From Alphaproteobacteria bacterium (GTDB lineage: Bacteria; Pseudomonadota; Alphaproteobacteria; UBA9655): a DNA stretch of 64,000 nucleotides. Position numbers and translations under genes: made by a program. Shown here piece by piece: positions 49,022-60,071 of the stretch. Positions within the stretch are counted from its first letter, which is position 1, and every line of letters starts with the position of its first letter. Where the stretch lies: positions 1-64,000 of the forward strand of contig JACDGE010000003.1 of NCBI GenBank assembly GCA_013815465.1. The letters run 5' to 3'. The notes below the pieces were generated by a model. The model was not told where the DNA came from. It saw only the letters and a program-made list of their open reading frames with translations, and ran no database searches.

Positions 49022-50971
49022 ATGACAATACCTTTCTTTAGAAAACTCTACAAGACATTCTCCCTTAGCATATGCCTAACAACACCCCTCTACGCCCAGA
49101 CTGTTGAACAAGAATTGAAATCTTGTAAGGCGGCCCTGTTATCCCAGATTAATGAGCAAAAGAGACTCACCGCCAACGATTGCCCCGTTTCAGAGAAATT
49201 GGTTTACTGGCTTGGGATATTAAGAAATCCTGATCAATTTACACCTCGAGAATTGTCAGCCTTTCTTAATACGCATGCGCACTGGCCCCAGCATGAAAAG
49301 CTTTGCAAAAAAGCAGAAGAGGTTATCAGCACCAAAGCTTCTCCTGAAGAGGTCCTCGCCTGGTTCGACAACCATCCGCCTCAAACGCCTGAGGGAGTGA
49401 CAGTATATGGAAAAACTCTCCTTTCTCATCAACAAAAACAAAAAGCAGCACAAGTCGTGGGTAATGCATGGCAAACCATGGCCTTAAGCAAGGAAGAAGA
49501 AAAAAAATTCCTCGCCCATTTTGGCCCTCTTCTCCAGGAAAAAAATCATATCGCCCGCCTTGAATTTCTTTTAAGGGATGAAGACGTGGGGGGAGCTAAA
49601 CGGCTATTGCCGCATCTTTCTGTAAATCACCAAAAGATTGTGCATGTACGAATGGCGTTTCTTGCAGCAAAATCAGATGCTCTGCAGCAAATGGCGGCTC
49701 TTTCCCCCCAACTATGCCAAAATGAAGGACTGCTCTACGAAAAAACGAAATGGCATCGTAAACGAAGTGAGTATAAACAGGCCGAGCAAATCTTGGTCAA
49801 GGCTTCCATAAGCCCTCTCTATGCAGAAAAATGGTGGAAAGAACAAAACTATATTGCCCGTGAATTAATCGCCTTACAGGAGTTTGGTGCTGCGTATAAG
49901 GTCGTTAAACCCCATAATATTCAACCAGGTGTGGACGCTTTTTCTGAGGCGGAGTGGTTTGCGGGGTGGCTGGCCTTACGGTTTTTGGACAAGCCTGACG
50001 TTGCTCTTGCCCATTTCAAAACGCTGTCAGCTCATGTTAAGGGCGCTATTAGCAAGTCTCGGGGTGCCTATTGGGTGGGCCGAGCATATGAACATAAGGG
50101 AGAGAACGAGCTTGCCGAAAAAGCTTATGCTAAGGCTGCTTGTTATAAAACAACCTACTATGGCCAATTGGCCGCGGCCAAAATCAAGGAAAAACCTTTC
50201 CCCATCTTGAGCGCAGCCCCTCGCGTCAAACAGGAGGAAAGGCAACGGTTTGACCAAAACGAGCTGGTCAAGGCTGCGCATATTTTGAAGGGGCTGGGGA
50301 GTGCGGCGGATCATGAGCTCAGCAAGTTCCTTCTTCAGATAGGGAGCCAAGCCAAAACAAAAGTCGAGAGAGAGCTCAGTGTTCAGTTGGCCCAGGCTCT
50401 TTCCCTAAAAGATGTGGTATGGGTCGCCAAAAAGGCAGGCCATGGGGAGCCTGTCCTCTTGAAAGCTGCTTTTCCCACATATACTGTTCCGCAAAAAGGT
50501 CAAGAGATGCCTGAAACACCTCTCGTGATGGCCATTGCTTATCAGGAAAGTCGTTTTGATCCTTCGGCTCTCAGTTCGGCTGGGGCCATGGGACTTTTGC
50601 AATTAATTTCGACAACGGCAGCCCATGAAGCTAAACGCTTAGGTCTTTCCCACAGGGATAATAAACTTTTCAATCCTCAGTATAATCTGATCTTGGGCTC
50701 TGCTCACCTGTCCCGTCTTTTAAATAATTTTATGGGCTCCTACATTTTGATGATGGCAGCTTACAATGCAGGGCCTACACCCGTAAAACGTTGGATCAAA
50801 GAATTGGGAGATCCTCGGAGTGATGAGGTAGATATTATCGATTGGATTGAAATGATTCCTTACTATGAAACTCGAAACTATGTCATGCGGGTTCTTGAGA
50901 ACGTCACAAACTATCGAAGCGCCCTTCAAACGAACCCCAAGAAAACGATTGTGGATGATTTGAAGCGGTGA
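49022..50971 (+). CDS. slt: Soluble lytic murein transglycosylase
   Basis: AYQESRFDPSALSSAGAMGLLQLISTTA...NLILGSAHLSRLL...AAYNAGPTPVKRWI. Confidence 0.92.
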   Translation: MTIPFFRKLYKTFSLSICLTTPLYAQTVEQELKSCKAALLSQINEQKRLTANDCPVSEKLVYWLGILRNPDQFTPRELSAFLNTHAHWPQHEKLCKKAEEVISTKASPEEVLAWFDNHPPQTPEGVTVYGKTLLSHQQKQKAAQVVGNAWQTMALSKEEEKKFLAHFGPLLQEKNHIARLEFLLRDEDVGGAKRLLPHLSVNHQKIVHVRMAFLAAKSDALQQMAALSPQLCQNEGLLYEKTKWHRKRSEYKQAEQILVKASISPLYAEKWWKEQNYIARELIALQEFGAAYKVVKPHNIQPGVDAFSEAEWFAGWLALRFLDKPDVALAHFKTLSAHVKGAISKSRGAYWVGRAYEHKGENELAEKAYAKAACYKTTYYGQLAAAKIKEKPFPILSAAPRVKQEERQRFDQNELVKAAHILKGLGSAADHELSKFLLQIGSQAKTKVERELSVQLAQALSLKDVVWVAKKAGHGEPVLLKAAFPTYTVPQKGQEMPETPLVMAIAYQESRFDPSALSSAGAMGLLQLISTTAAHEAKRLGLSHRDNKLFNPQYNLILGSAHLSRLLNNFMGSYILMMAAYNAGPTPVKRWIKELGDPRSDEVDIIDWIEMIPYYETRNYVMRVLENVTNYRSALQTNPKKTIVDDLKR

Positions 50972-51543
50972 GGGGAGACGGAGCAAAATTATTATGAAAG
51001 CTCAATGAGAACAGAAATTTTTTCAATAACTTCAGTAATGACGGCAGGGAAAATTCTTTTGTAATAATCAGCTGGTGATCCTGGTCAGAGACCTCTACAG
51101 GAGCTCCTTCATGGACCCCAATCATTATTTGCCAAGACCCGAGGAATCCTTAAACCCAGACTCTTCCCCCCTCTCACTACGTATATATGCAGGCTATATT
51201 TCCTTATATATAAAAAGTATATATGATGTTTGAAAAACAAGAAAACCCAATTTAACTGGTTGTTTTGAAAGGTTTTGCCGCCCAAAAAAGATTAATTCCC
51301 TAAAGGCTTGCATTTTTCAAAAATACCCTTATATTGGTAAGTGAGTTTAACACTCCTATAAGGAAACAGACCGTAGAGATGATGTGCTCTGCGTAAGAAA
51401 CTAAGATTGACTTTACGCCTTCTTCTTCTTACCCTCAGCCAGCCTTCCATATGTAAGACGCAATAGCGACCGTGCAGAGGATAGATTTTTTGCGTTTTGT
51501 AATGAACTCGATTTAATAAACGTTTGACTATAAGGATATAGAG

Positions 51544-51747
51544 ATGAAGAACGGCACTGTAAAATGGTTTAACCCCACAAAAGGCTACGGCTTTATTCAA
51601 ATGGAAGACGGTACACGCGATGTATTCGTTCACATTACTGAGCTTGAACGTTCAGGAATTTCCAATTTGGCTGAAGGTCAAAAAGTTAGCTTTGAATTGG
51701 CAAGCAACAAGGGTAAAACCTCTGCTGTCAACCTCAAGTTGCGCTAA
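51544..51747 (+). CDS. cspA: Cold shock protein
   Basis: MKNGTVKWFNPTKGYGFIQMEDGTRDVFVHITELERSG. Confidence 0.96.
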   Translation: MKNGTVKWFNPTKGYGFIQMEDGTRDVFVHITELERSGISNLAEGQKVSFELASNKGKTSAVNLKLR

Positions 51748-52075
51748 AAACTAAGGACTCTTTTTGGGTCCTGAAAAACGCCGCCCTCTGCGATTTGTCT
51801 TTTATTAAGATGAGTTTTGGGGGGTGGTTTTTTTTGTGATATGTTTATTTAAAAGCCATTTATTAACTCCTCATCGTTATCTCGGGATTTAAAAATCCTG
51901 ACAATCCTGATTGATCACTTCATCAAAAAACAACATTTTTAATCGTACCTCTGCATCCCTAAATAATTATTTGTGGCAAGAGTAATTGTATTCAATAGTA
52001 TTATATTAATGATTTTTTAATTAATTGCAGCATATTGTTTAAATAATATAATTTCCAATTAATAGAGAGACTGAG

Positions 52076-52441
52076 ATGTCAAAATTTTTTAAGACCATTA
52101 CTGTAGTCATTTTGATGAGTGTATTTCTAGCGCAAGCCAGTGAAGCCCGACAAGTTTGTGCAAACTGCTATTGGAAAAAACCCAACTGCCCGACAATAAC
52201 ACCAGATGAGGTTGTTGATATGTGGCTATATAATCAGAATCTAGATATCGTTAATCCTCATGACAAGGGACCCTTTATACACTTTGCATGTGACAATGGT
52301 AATAAAACGTTGGGTGTAGAGTGGACGAATGAGACGTGTGACAAAATTGGCGGTTTATCGGGGATAAAGGATGAGGACTTTCCAAGTATTTACGATAAAC
52401 CCGAATGTCAACATGGTGTCCCCATTGATAATAATAAATGA
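52076..52441 (+). CDS. Secreted cysteine-containing hypothetical protein
   Basis: Signal peptide MSKFFKTITVVILMSVFLAQASEA; CANCYWKKPNC. Confidence 0.7.
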   Translation: MSKFFKTITVVILMSVFLAQASEARQVCANCYWKKPNCPTITPDEVVDMWLYNQNLDIVNPHDKGPFIHFACDNGNKTLGVEWTNETCDKIGGLSGIKDEDFPSIYDKPECQHGVPIDNNK

Positions 52442-52522
52442 TAAGTTATCGTCACGTTATACGTAACTCCTCAACGAATTCTTAAGACTTTTCCTTTAGG
52501 CTAACCTTCACGAAATGGAGTT

Positions 52523-53455
52523 ATGCCGATGGAAACGTCTTTATTATGGATAGGATTAATTGTTCTCATTCTCATTTTTCTTATCATCGATTTAGGCGTC
52601 TTTAATCGTATCCCCCACGTTATTTCTGCCAAAGAAGCATTGAAGACGAGTCTGTGTTGGGTGGGACTTTCCCTCCTTTTTAACCTATTTGTTTGGTATG
52701 ACAAGGGGCCGGAGCCAGCAGTTGCTTTTTTTACGGGATATCTTCTGGAAAAGCTTCTCAGCCTTGATAACATGTTCATTTTTCTCGTTATTTTTAACAC
52801 ATTTGGAATTGCACCGCGCCATCATCACCGCATTTTATTTTGGGGGATATTAGGAGCCATTGTTTTTCGTCTGATTTTTATCCTCCTAGGGCTTAAATTA
52901 ATTGAAACATTTAGTTGGATTTTCTATTTATTTGGAGCCGCTCTCATTTATTCTGCCTATAAAATCTACCAACAAAAAGGGAAGCCCATCGATATTGAGA
53001 ACAATAGGATCGTTCAGTTGGTAAAGAAATGGTTCCACTTTCAAGAAAATTATAAAGGCCGTCGATTTTTCTTAAAAATTAAGGGAAAATGGGTGGCGAC
53101 ACCTGGATTCTTAGTGCTCGTCATCATTGAGGTTTGCGATATTATTTTTGCCATCGATTCCATCCCAGCCATTTTTGCGATCACTCTCGATCCCTTTATT
53201 GTCTTTACATCCAATATTTTTGCAGTGCTGGGGTTAAGGGCTCTTTATTTTTTACTTGCAGACATCATCCCTAGGTTTTATTATCTTCAACATGCTATTT
53301 CTATTATTTTAGGATTTATTGGGATTAAGCTCATACTTGCCAACCATTTTGAAATCCCCTTAATTTTTTCTTTAAGTTTTATGGGGCTTACCTTTTTTAT
53401 CGCTATTGTTGCCTCTTATTGTAAGGATAAATATATCAGTGAAGACACGCATTGA
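52523..53455 (+). CDS. TerC family integral membrane protein
   Basis: EKLLSLDNMFIFLVIFNTF, IIEVCDIIFAIDSIPAIFAIT, LGLRALYFLL. Confidence 0.93.
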   Translation: MPMETSLLWIGLIVLILIFLIIDLGVFNRIPHVISAKEALKTSLCWVGLSLLFNLFVWYDKGPEPAVAFFTGYLLEKLLSLDNMFIFLVIFNTFGIAPRHHHRILFWGILGAIVFRLIFILLGLKLIETFSWIFYLFGAALIYSAYKIYQQKGKPIDIENNRIVQLVKKWFHFQENYKGRRFFLKIKGKWVATPGFLVLVIIEVCDIIFAIDSIPAIFAITLDPFIVFTSNIFAVLGLRALYFLLADIIPRFYYLQHAISIILGFIGIKLILANHFEIPLIFSLSFMGLTFFIAIVASYCKDKYISEDTH

Positions 53456-53717
53456 AACCAAGCTCCGTGAGGCTTTTATGCCCTCCCTTTTAATCGTGGA
53501 AGATGACTCTTACCTTCATGTTAGCCATGGGAACTACCATCCTGACGGAGGAAGCCACTTCAAAATCACCGTTGTGTCCCCTCTCTTTAAAGGATGCAGC
53601 CGTATTGAGCGTCATCGACAAGTCCACGCTTGCCTTGAAGAGGAACTTAAGGATGGGGTACATGCCCTTTGCTTAAAACTTCTTTGTCCAGAGGAGGAGT
53701 CAATCGCACTTGCGTAA
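53439..53717 (+). CDS. BolA family protein
   Basis: KTRIETKLREAFMPSLLIVEDDSYLHVSHGN...SHFKITVVSPLFKGCSRIERHRQVHACLEEEL; GTG start overlaps the end of the terC-like gene. Confidence 0.88.
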   Translation: MKTRIETKLREAFMPSLLIVEDDSYLHVSHGNYHPDGGSHFKITVVSPLFKGCSRIERHRQVHACLEEELKDGVHALCLKLLCPEEESIALA

Positions 53718-54942
53718 TTTGGTGGCGGTGCTGGCGCAGGATATCTATTCGAAAGCCATGGAGAATAAAAGATTGACCTACTTCCGGAATTTCTCGGGTT
53801 TCATGTAAAACTAAGCCGGCTACGGTCGCTGCATGCTCATCAGGTAAAGACCAGCTAAACAACCGATTCAGATCTCGAAGAGTTACGATGCCATCGACTA
53901 CATAGGTGCCATCAGGTATGATTCTGACGCCAGGGATTTCTACGTCATGTTCATCCACAATTTCGCCCACAATTTCTTCCAAAATATCTTCAAGCGTTAC
54001 CATGCCTTGAAGATCCCCATACTCATCAACAACAAGAGCAAAATGCTCTCTTCGTTCGCGAAAGGCAGCAAGTTGGGAAAAAAGAGTCGTCGTTTCGGGA
54101 ATAAACCAGGGGGGAGTTGCAATTTTCTCAATGTCCAGCTTTTCTAAATCTCCATCATGAATTTGAACCGCTCTTAATAAATCCTTTGCATGCAGCACGC
54201 CCATGATGTTATCTGGATTTTCTTTCCAAACGGGGATACGCGTATAAGGTGCTTTTAAAACTTGATCCACAATCATTTTGTTTGGAAGATCGATATTAAT
54301 CATAAATGTGATTTTGCGATGTCGCATGATTTCCGTTACTTCTACGGTCGTTAAATCTAAGATACTTTTCAACATGGCCCGTTCATAATCAGCCCCTGCG
54401 TGAAGATCAATGGCTCCTCTGAGTTCATCTGCTGCGGCTGCTGCAGAGGCGCCTTCGGTAATATTGATGCCAAAAAGGTGCAGGAGTTTCTGGGCTAAAA
54501 AACTAATGGAGTTCGCAAGTGGTGTCATGAGGGTGAGAAAAGGCTTAAAAAAGGGGGCAAACATCATCGCAACGCGATCAGGGCTCGTATAAACATACAT
54601 TTTTGGAAGGACTTCCGCAAAAAGGGTAATTAATACCCCAATACTAATCGCTGCATAAAGAGCCCCGATGGCCCCAAAAAAATAGGTTAAAACACCCGTT
54701 GCAAGAGCAGTCACCAGGGTGTTCAACCACGTATTTAAGAGAATAATTGTACTCACAAATCCACCAATATGGGCCTGCAACTTCAGCACGATAGACGCTT
54801 TATGATTTCCTTTCTTTGCGAGATGGTAAAGCCGCACGCGAGAAGCCGCCAGAACAGCTGTTTCTGCTGCGGAGCATAGCGCTGAGAAAAAAATTAAAAC
54901 AAATGTTGCTGCAAAGAAAAGAATCGAATAAATAATGTTCAT
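53647..54942 (-). CDS. HlyC/CorC family (CNNM plus CBS domain) transporter
   Basis: CSAAETAVLAASRVRLYHLAKKGN; CBS pair region; HFALVVDEYGDLQGMVTLEDILEEIVGEI. Confidence 0.92.
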   Translation of the reverse strand: MNIIYSILFFAATFVLIFFSALCSAAETAVLAASRVRLYHLAKKGNHKASIVLKLQAHIGGFVSTIILLNTWLNTLVTALATGVLTYFFGAIGALYAAISIGVLITLFAEVLPKMYVYTSPDRVAMMFAPFFKPFLTLMTPLANSISFLAQKLLHLFGINITEGASAAAAADELRGAIDLHAGADYERAMLKSILDLTTVEVTEIMRHRKITFMINIDLPNKMIVDQVLKAPYTRIPVWKENPDNIMGVLHAKDLLRAVQIHDGDLEKLDIEKIATPPWFIPETTTLFSQLAAFRERREHFALVVDEYGDLQGMVTLEDILEEIVGEIVDEHDVEIPGVRIIPDGTYVVDGIVTLRDLNRLFSWSLPDEHAATVAGLVLHETREIPEVGQSFILHGFRIDILRQHRHQITQVRLTPPLDKEVLSKGHVPHP

Positions 54943-55059
54943 TTTTTGCTCCCAAAATAACTGGAGTCGAGCTTATCTTTTTTGCGGGGGGTTGTCACTT
55001 GGAAAAGGCGGCGCACATCCAGCAGGTCTTGCATAAAATCAAAAAAATCTGTAATATAG

Positions 55060-55076
55060 AACTAGTCTAACTAGTT
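55060..55076 (+). promoter_or_regulatory. Palindromic putative operator of the Phd/VapC module
   Basis: AACTAGT-CTA-ACTAGTT perfect inverted repeat 14 bp upstream of the antitoxin ATG. Confidence 0.7.
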
Positions 55077-55089
55077 TGTAGAGGTTACC

Positions 55090-55338
55090 ATGCAAAGCTG
55101 GCAGTTACAAGAAGCAAAAGCCCACTTGAGTGAAGTCATTCGCCGAAGCGTCCAGCAAGGCCCTCAAATTATTACCGTGCGAGGGAAGGAAGAGGCTGTT
55201 CTTATTTCAAAACAAGAGTATGAGCGCCTTATCGGCATAAAGCCAAATTTATTCGATTTTATGAGTCACTCCCCCTTAAAAGGGATAGAGATTGATTGGG
55301 AACGGGATCAATCTAAAATCCGGGATCTGGATTTATGA
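55090..55338 (+). CDS. Phd/YefM-type antitoxin
   Basis: QLQEAKAHLSEVIRRSVQQGPQIITVRGKEEAVLISKQEYERL. Confidence 0.93.
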   Translation: MQSWQLQEAKAHLSEVIRRSVQQGPQIITVRGKEEAVLISKQEYERLIGIKPNLFDFMSHSPLKGIEIDWERDQSKIRDLDL

Positions 55339-55748
55339 AGTGCTTATTAGACACAAATATTCTTTCAGAAACTGTGCGCGTTCATCCTCATCTAAATGTA
55401 AAAAAATGGCTTCAGGAATCTCCGTCAGAAACACTTTTTATAAGTGTCCTCACTTTAGGAGAAATTCGAAGAGGCATCGAAAAGCTTGAGGACAGCAAAC
55501 GGCGGACTCGCCTTGTATCCTGGCTAGAACATGATTTAATTAAGTGGTTCGGTCCCAATATACTCCCTATTAGCCTGGAAGTCGCTGAAAGATGGGGATA
55601 TATAACCGCCTCCACCACTCACCATTCTTTTAATACTATTGATACCCTCCTCGCGGCCACCGCCCTTACTCACAACTTAAAAATGGTCACTCGTAATGTC
55701 AAAGATTTCCAAATTCCGGGTCTAGAGATTTTCAATCCCTTCGAATAA
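55335..55748 (+). CDS. VapC-type PIN-domain toxin
   Basis: CLLDTNILSE...LTLGEIRRGIEKL...NTIDTLLAATAL...TRNVKDF; ATGA overlap with the antitoxin. Confidence 0.93.
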   Translation: MKCLLDTNILSETVRVHPHLNVKKWLQESPSETLFISVLTLGEIRRGIEKLEDSKRRTRLVSWLEHDLIKWFGPNILPISLEVAERWGYITASTTHHSFNTIDTLLAATALTHNLKMVTRNVKDFQIPGLEIFNPFE

Positions 55749-55756
55749 GCCAACCC

Positions 55757-57856
<2,100 letters not shown>

Positions 57857-57892
57857 CTACTCCTGCTTTCTGTTCTTATGTCAGATTTTTTT

Positions 57893-58030
57893 TAGATCCT
57901 GAAACAAGTTCAGGATGACAGTGTCGGGGTTTTGTAATTTAAAATCAACGACTTTCTTAAGGCAACAATTTGGTGAAATTGAGGTTCACCTCTCTAAACC
58001 TGTCATCCCGGACTTGATCCGGGATCTAAA
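57893..58030. repeat. ~137-bp element with paired REP hairpins, copy 1
   Basis: TAGATCCTGAAACAAGTTCAGGATGAC ... GTCATCCCGGACTTGATCCGGGATCTA. Confidence 0.85.
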
Positions 58031-58193
58031 ATCATAATCTTTTTTATCAAAAATACCCCATAATTTTATTAAAATTTATCTAAACTTTTTCCTTGACTCA
58101 TGAAGCAATTTTGTGAATCATAGACGCAGCTTGCAAGTGTCACAACCACTTGCAAGCTACTAAACATAACCACCCTTCAAAGGAGGATTGATC

Positions 58194-58367
58194 ATGTCTG
58201 ACCTTAATATACACGCCTCTCCAGAATTTCTCAACGAGCTTGACTGGCAACTTCGCCGCCTCGCTCTTTTAATAGAGGTATTAGAGGGCCTTTCAGTCAG
58301 TATGGGAGATCTCCATGCTGTTTTGAGCGTTTTGTTGACGGAGGCGCGGACGAACGAATTTATCTAG
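58194..58367 (+). CDS. Small hypothetical protein (57 aa)
   Basis: MSDLNIHASPEFLNELDWQLRRLALLIEVLEGLSVSMGDLHAVLSVLLTEARTNEFI*, with strong RBS aaaggagg; missed by the ORF track cutoff. Confidence 0.6.
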   Translation: MSDLNIHASPEFLNELDWQLRRLALLIEVLEGLSVSMGDLHAVLSVLLTEARTNEFI

Positions 58368-58451
58368 TCATACCCTGTGGAGGCCGAGGTTTTTAGAAGC
58401 CGAGGTAACGAAATTATTTTGGATCTTATTTCAGAGATTTAGTGCAATTTT

Positions 58452-58754
58452 TTATGATTTTTCGAAATTACATGTGCACATGACGCCCAGGTTTCTATCC
58501 TTTTGAATCTGCGGGCAGCCATCATTGTACTCCCAATAAGTCCCTCCATGCGTCTTAAGCTTGTATTCTGCTGGGATATTAAATTTTTTACGAAATGTAT
58601 CGCTAGGACAATAATTATCACAGTAAGAGGATTTTGGATCCCAGATTTCAGGAGGAAGACAGTCATTTTTAGTTAGCTCATCTGAATAAGCATTATGAGA
58701 CATAAAACTGACTAAGACAAAAGCCGCACTCATTAATAGTTTTTTCATAATCAT
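58452..58754 (-). CDS. Small secreted cysteine-rich protein
   Basis: KKLLMSAAFVLVSFMSHNAYS signal; C..YCDNYC..GC..CTC. Confidence 0.7.
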   Translation of the reverse strand: MIMKKLLMSAAFVLVSFMSHNAYSDELTKNDCLPPEIWDPKSSYCDNYCPSDTFRKKFNIPAEYKLKTHGGTYWEYNDGCPQIQKDRNLGVMCTCNFEKS

Positions 58755-58858
58755 TTTTCCTTTTTGAACATGTTAAATGAATACTATCTCATAGAAACAT
58801 TAATAAGCTGTAAAGTTCATCAGAAGCTCTTTTACCTAAATTTTTAGACACCTTCACC

Positions 58859-59158
58859 TCAATGCACGGACGCATGCACCGGAATTTTTTTGATTTCATC
58901 TCTTAAATCTATTTCAGCCATCCACAAATCATACGCTTGCTGCATTCTAAGCCACATGGCTGGATCATTGTCACAAAAGCGTCCAATCCGTAAGGCCATG
59001 GCCGGTGTGATGGGATGGGATCCATTTAAAATTCTGTGCAACATTTGACGGGAAATACCCAGTTCCCTGGCAGCCGTTGTCACAGACAAGCCTAAATGAG
59101 GAAGAATATCTTCCTTAAGGATATGGCCAGGGTGGGTTGGTATTCTTTTCTTCATCAT
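58859..59158 (-). CDS. HigA-family HTH regulator/antitoxin
   Basis: IPTHPGHILKEDILPHLGLSVTTAARELGISRQMLHRILNGSHPITPAMALRIGRFCDNDPAMWLRMQQAYDLW. Confidence 0.93.
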   Translation of the reverse strand: MMKKRIPTHPGHILKEDILPHLGLSVTTAARELGISRQMLHRILNGSHPITPAMALRIGRFCDNDPAMWLRMQQAYDLWMAEIDLRDEIKKIPVHASVH

Positions 59159-59166
59159 ACTTTAAA

Positions 59167-59206
59167 TGTAACACGATAATTTACAGTTGTAAAGAGTTAT
59201 GTTACA
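59167..59206 (-). promoter_or_regulatory. Putative operator array upstream of the HigA-type gene
   Basis: TGTAACA (59167), TTACAGTTGTAA (59181) and TGTTACA (59200), phased palindromic elements. Confidence 0.6.
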
Positions 59207-59296
59207 TTATCTTGTTCATCAAATGTTAACCCCAATCATCTAGGATGTATTGAAGACGATATTCTTTTTTAAATATAAAATGGACGAAAAATTATC

Positions 59297-59632
59297 ATGC
59301 TTAAACAAATTACAAAACCATTAAAAATCATAAGTACTGTAGGATTCCTTAGTGCGGGATATATATTAATATCTTTTTCCTGTGAGTCCACTCCCTGTGA
59401 ATCACTTTCCTGTGAGACTGGCGATAAATATTGTTCATGTTGGGCACAAACGAGAGGCGGAAATATTTGTGTTAAGAAAGCAATCGTTCCCACAACAAAA
59501 GCTTGCATGAAATGGTGTGAAAAAGACCCAGAGGGATCCTTCGTAACCATAAAAGATGCTTGGGATGACTGTAGTGTAGAGGAGTCCTATAGAATTTTTC
59601 CTGTTTACTCTATGTTAACCAAAGTATTTTAG
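59297..59632 (+). CDS. Small secreted or anchored cysteine-rich protein, copy 1
   Basis: MLKQITKPLKIISTVGFLSAGYILISFSCESTPCESLSCETGDKYCSCW...CMKWC. Confidence 0.65.
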   Translation: MLKQITKPLKIISTVGFLSAGYILISFSCESTPCESLSCETGDKYCSCWAQTRGGNICVKKAIVPTTKACMKWCEKDPEGSFVTIKDAWDDCSVEESYRIFPVYSMLTKVF

Positions 59633-59710
59633 GATGTGTTGAATAGGTCAATCAACGGTCCCTCGACCAGAGATTTTCGTCTTTAAGAAATACAAGAAAG
59701 AGAGAGCAAG

Positions 59711-60062
59711 ATGCTGAAACAAATTACAAAAACGCTGAAAATCATGAGTACTTTAGGACTTATCGTTGCGGGGTATAATGTTAGAGTCGCGTCCCTGTAA
59801 GGCAGATGATCTCTGTTCTTGCTGGGACGCGTATTGGTCCCCAACATGCTGTTATGGACACACTGGTGATAATGATTGCCAAACTTTCTGCGACAACAGC
59901 TACCGTCAAAAATCTTATGCAAAAACAACTCAACCTCTTTACGATCAGTGTGAAAACAATTTATGTGACGATTCAAAGTCCCCACCCAAGCCCTCCAAAT
60001 CGAAGGCCAAGCCCAAGGGTAAGTCTGAAGCCAAGATCGAGTCCGAAAGCAAGCTTAAGTAA
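59711..60062 (+). pseudogene. Cysteine-rich protein, copy 2, frameshifted near the N-terminus
   Basis: MLKQITKTLKIMSTLGLIVAGYNVRVASL* in one frame, continuing ESRPCKADDLCSCWDAYWSPTCC...CQTFC in another. Confidence 0.65.
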
Positions 60063-60071
60063 AATGCTTTT

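Noticed and set aside
51292-51633. 113-aa ORF antisense to cspA and its leader
   Set aside because: It covers the cspA 5'UTR and start on the wrong strand; no family signal and basic low-complexity composition.
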